From Candidatus Neomicrothrix sp. UBA2974 (GTDB lineage Bacteria; Actinomycetota; Acidimicrobiia; Acidimicrobiales; MedAcidi-G1), in the NCBI GenBank assembly GCA_002348705.1, contig DEAU01000028.1, forward strand, positions 66,260-72,276: 6,017 nt of DNA, read 5' to 3'. This document shows positions 5,975 to 6,017 of the stretch, piece after piece (within the stretch, counting starts at the first letter, position 1; every line of letters begins with the position of its first letter). Made by a program: the position numbers and the translations under genes. The notes under the pieces are model-generated. The model saw only the letters and a program-made list of their open reading frames with translations, had not been told where the DNA came from and did no database searches.

Positions 5975-6017
<43 letters not shown>

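Overview
The window is GC-rich bacterial DNA, densely coded and with GTG starts at several genes. It ends inside an initiator tRNA gene. GTG starts, 4-base GTGA gene overlaps and one TANNNT box placed as for a leaderless transcript fit a high-GC bacterium of actinobacterial type. A marine Acidimicrobiia-like or similar free-living heterotroph is my guess from gene content. No ribosomal or other phylogenetic marker settles the lineage.

Layout: two gene groups diverge from an intergenic region of about 310 bases. Leftward (minus strand) runs a full-length dimethylglycine/sarcosine-dehydrogenase-like flavoprotein (817 aa, FAD oxidase half plus folate-binding GcvT-like half). It is followed, with a 4-base overlap, by the N-terminal 275 residues of an MttB-superfamily (trimethylamine/betaine-type) methyltransferase that leaves the window. 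Rightward (plus strand) run a PhnD-like substrate-binding-fold protein without a signal peptide, a YdfG-like short-chain dehydrogenase/reductase (SDR) with NADP-type features, and a FabG-like SDR with an NAD-type acidic residue. The two SDR genes overlap by 4 bases. After a 49-base gap comes the 5' part of tRNA-fMet.

How they may work together: the leftward pair looks like a demethylation module for quaternary or tertiary N-methyl amines. The methyltransferase would take a methyl group from a betaine-like compound to a corrinoid protein, and the flavoprotein would remove further N-methyl groups oxidatively onto tetrahydrofolate. The rightward genes could handle the carbon skeleton (alcohol, hydroxy-acid or aldehyde oxidoreduction) and bind a small anionic ligand. 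This link between the two arms is inference from gene order only. The shared intergenic region has an AT-richer stretch with CTAA/TTAG inverted repeats and a TGTTCC direct repeat that could be operator sites. No mobile element, CRISPR array or convincing rho-independent terminator was seen.
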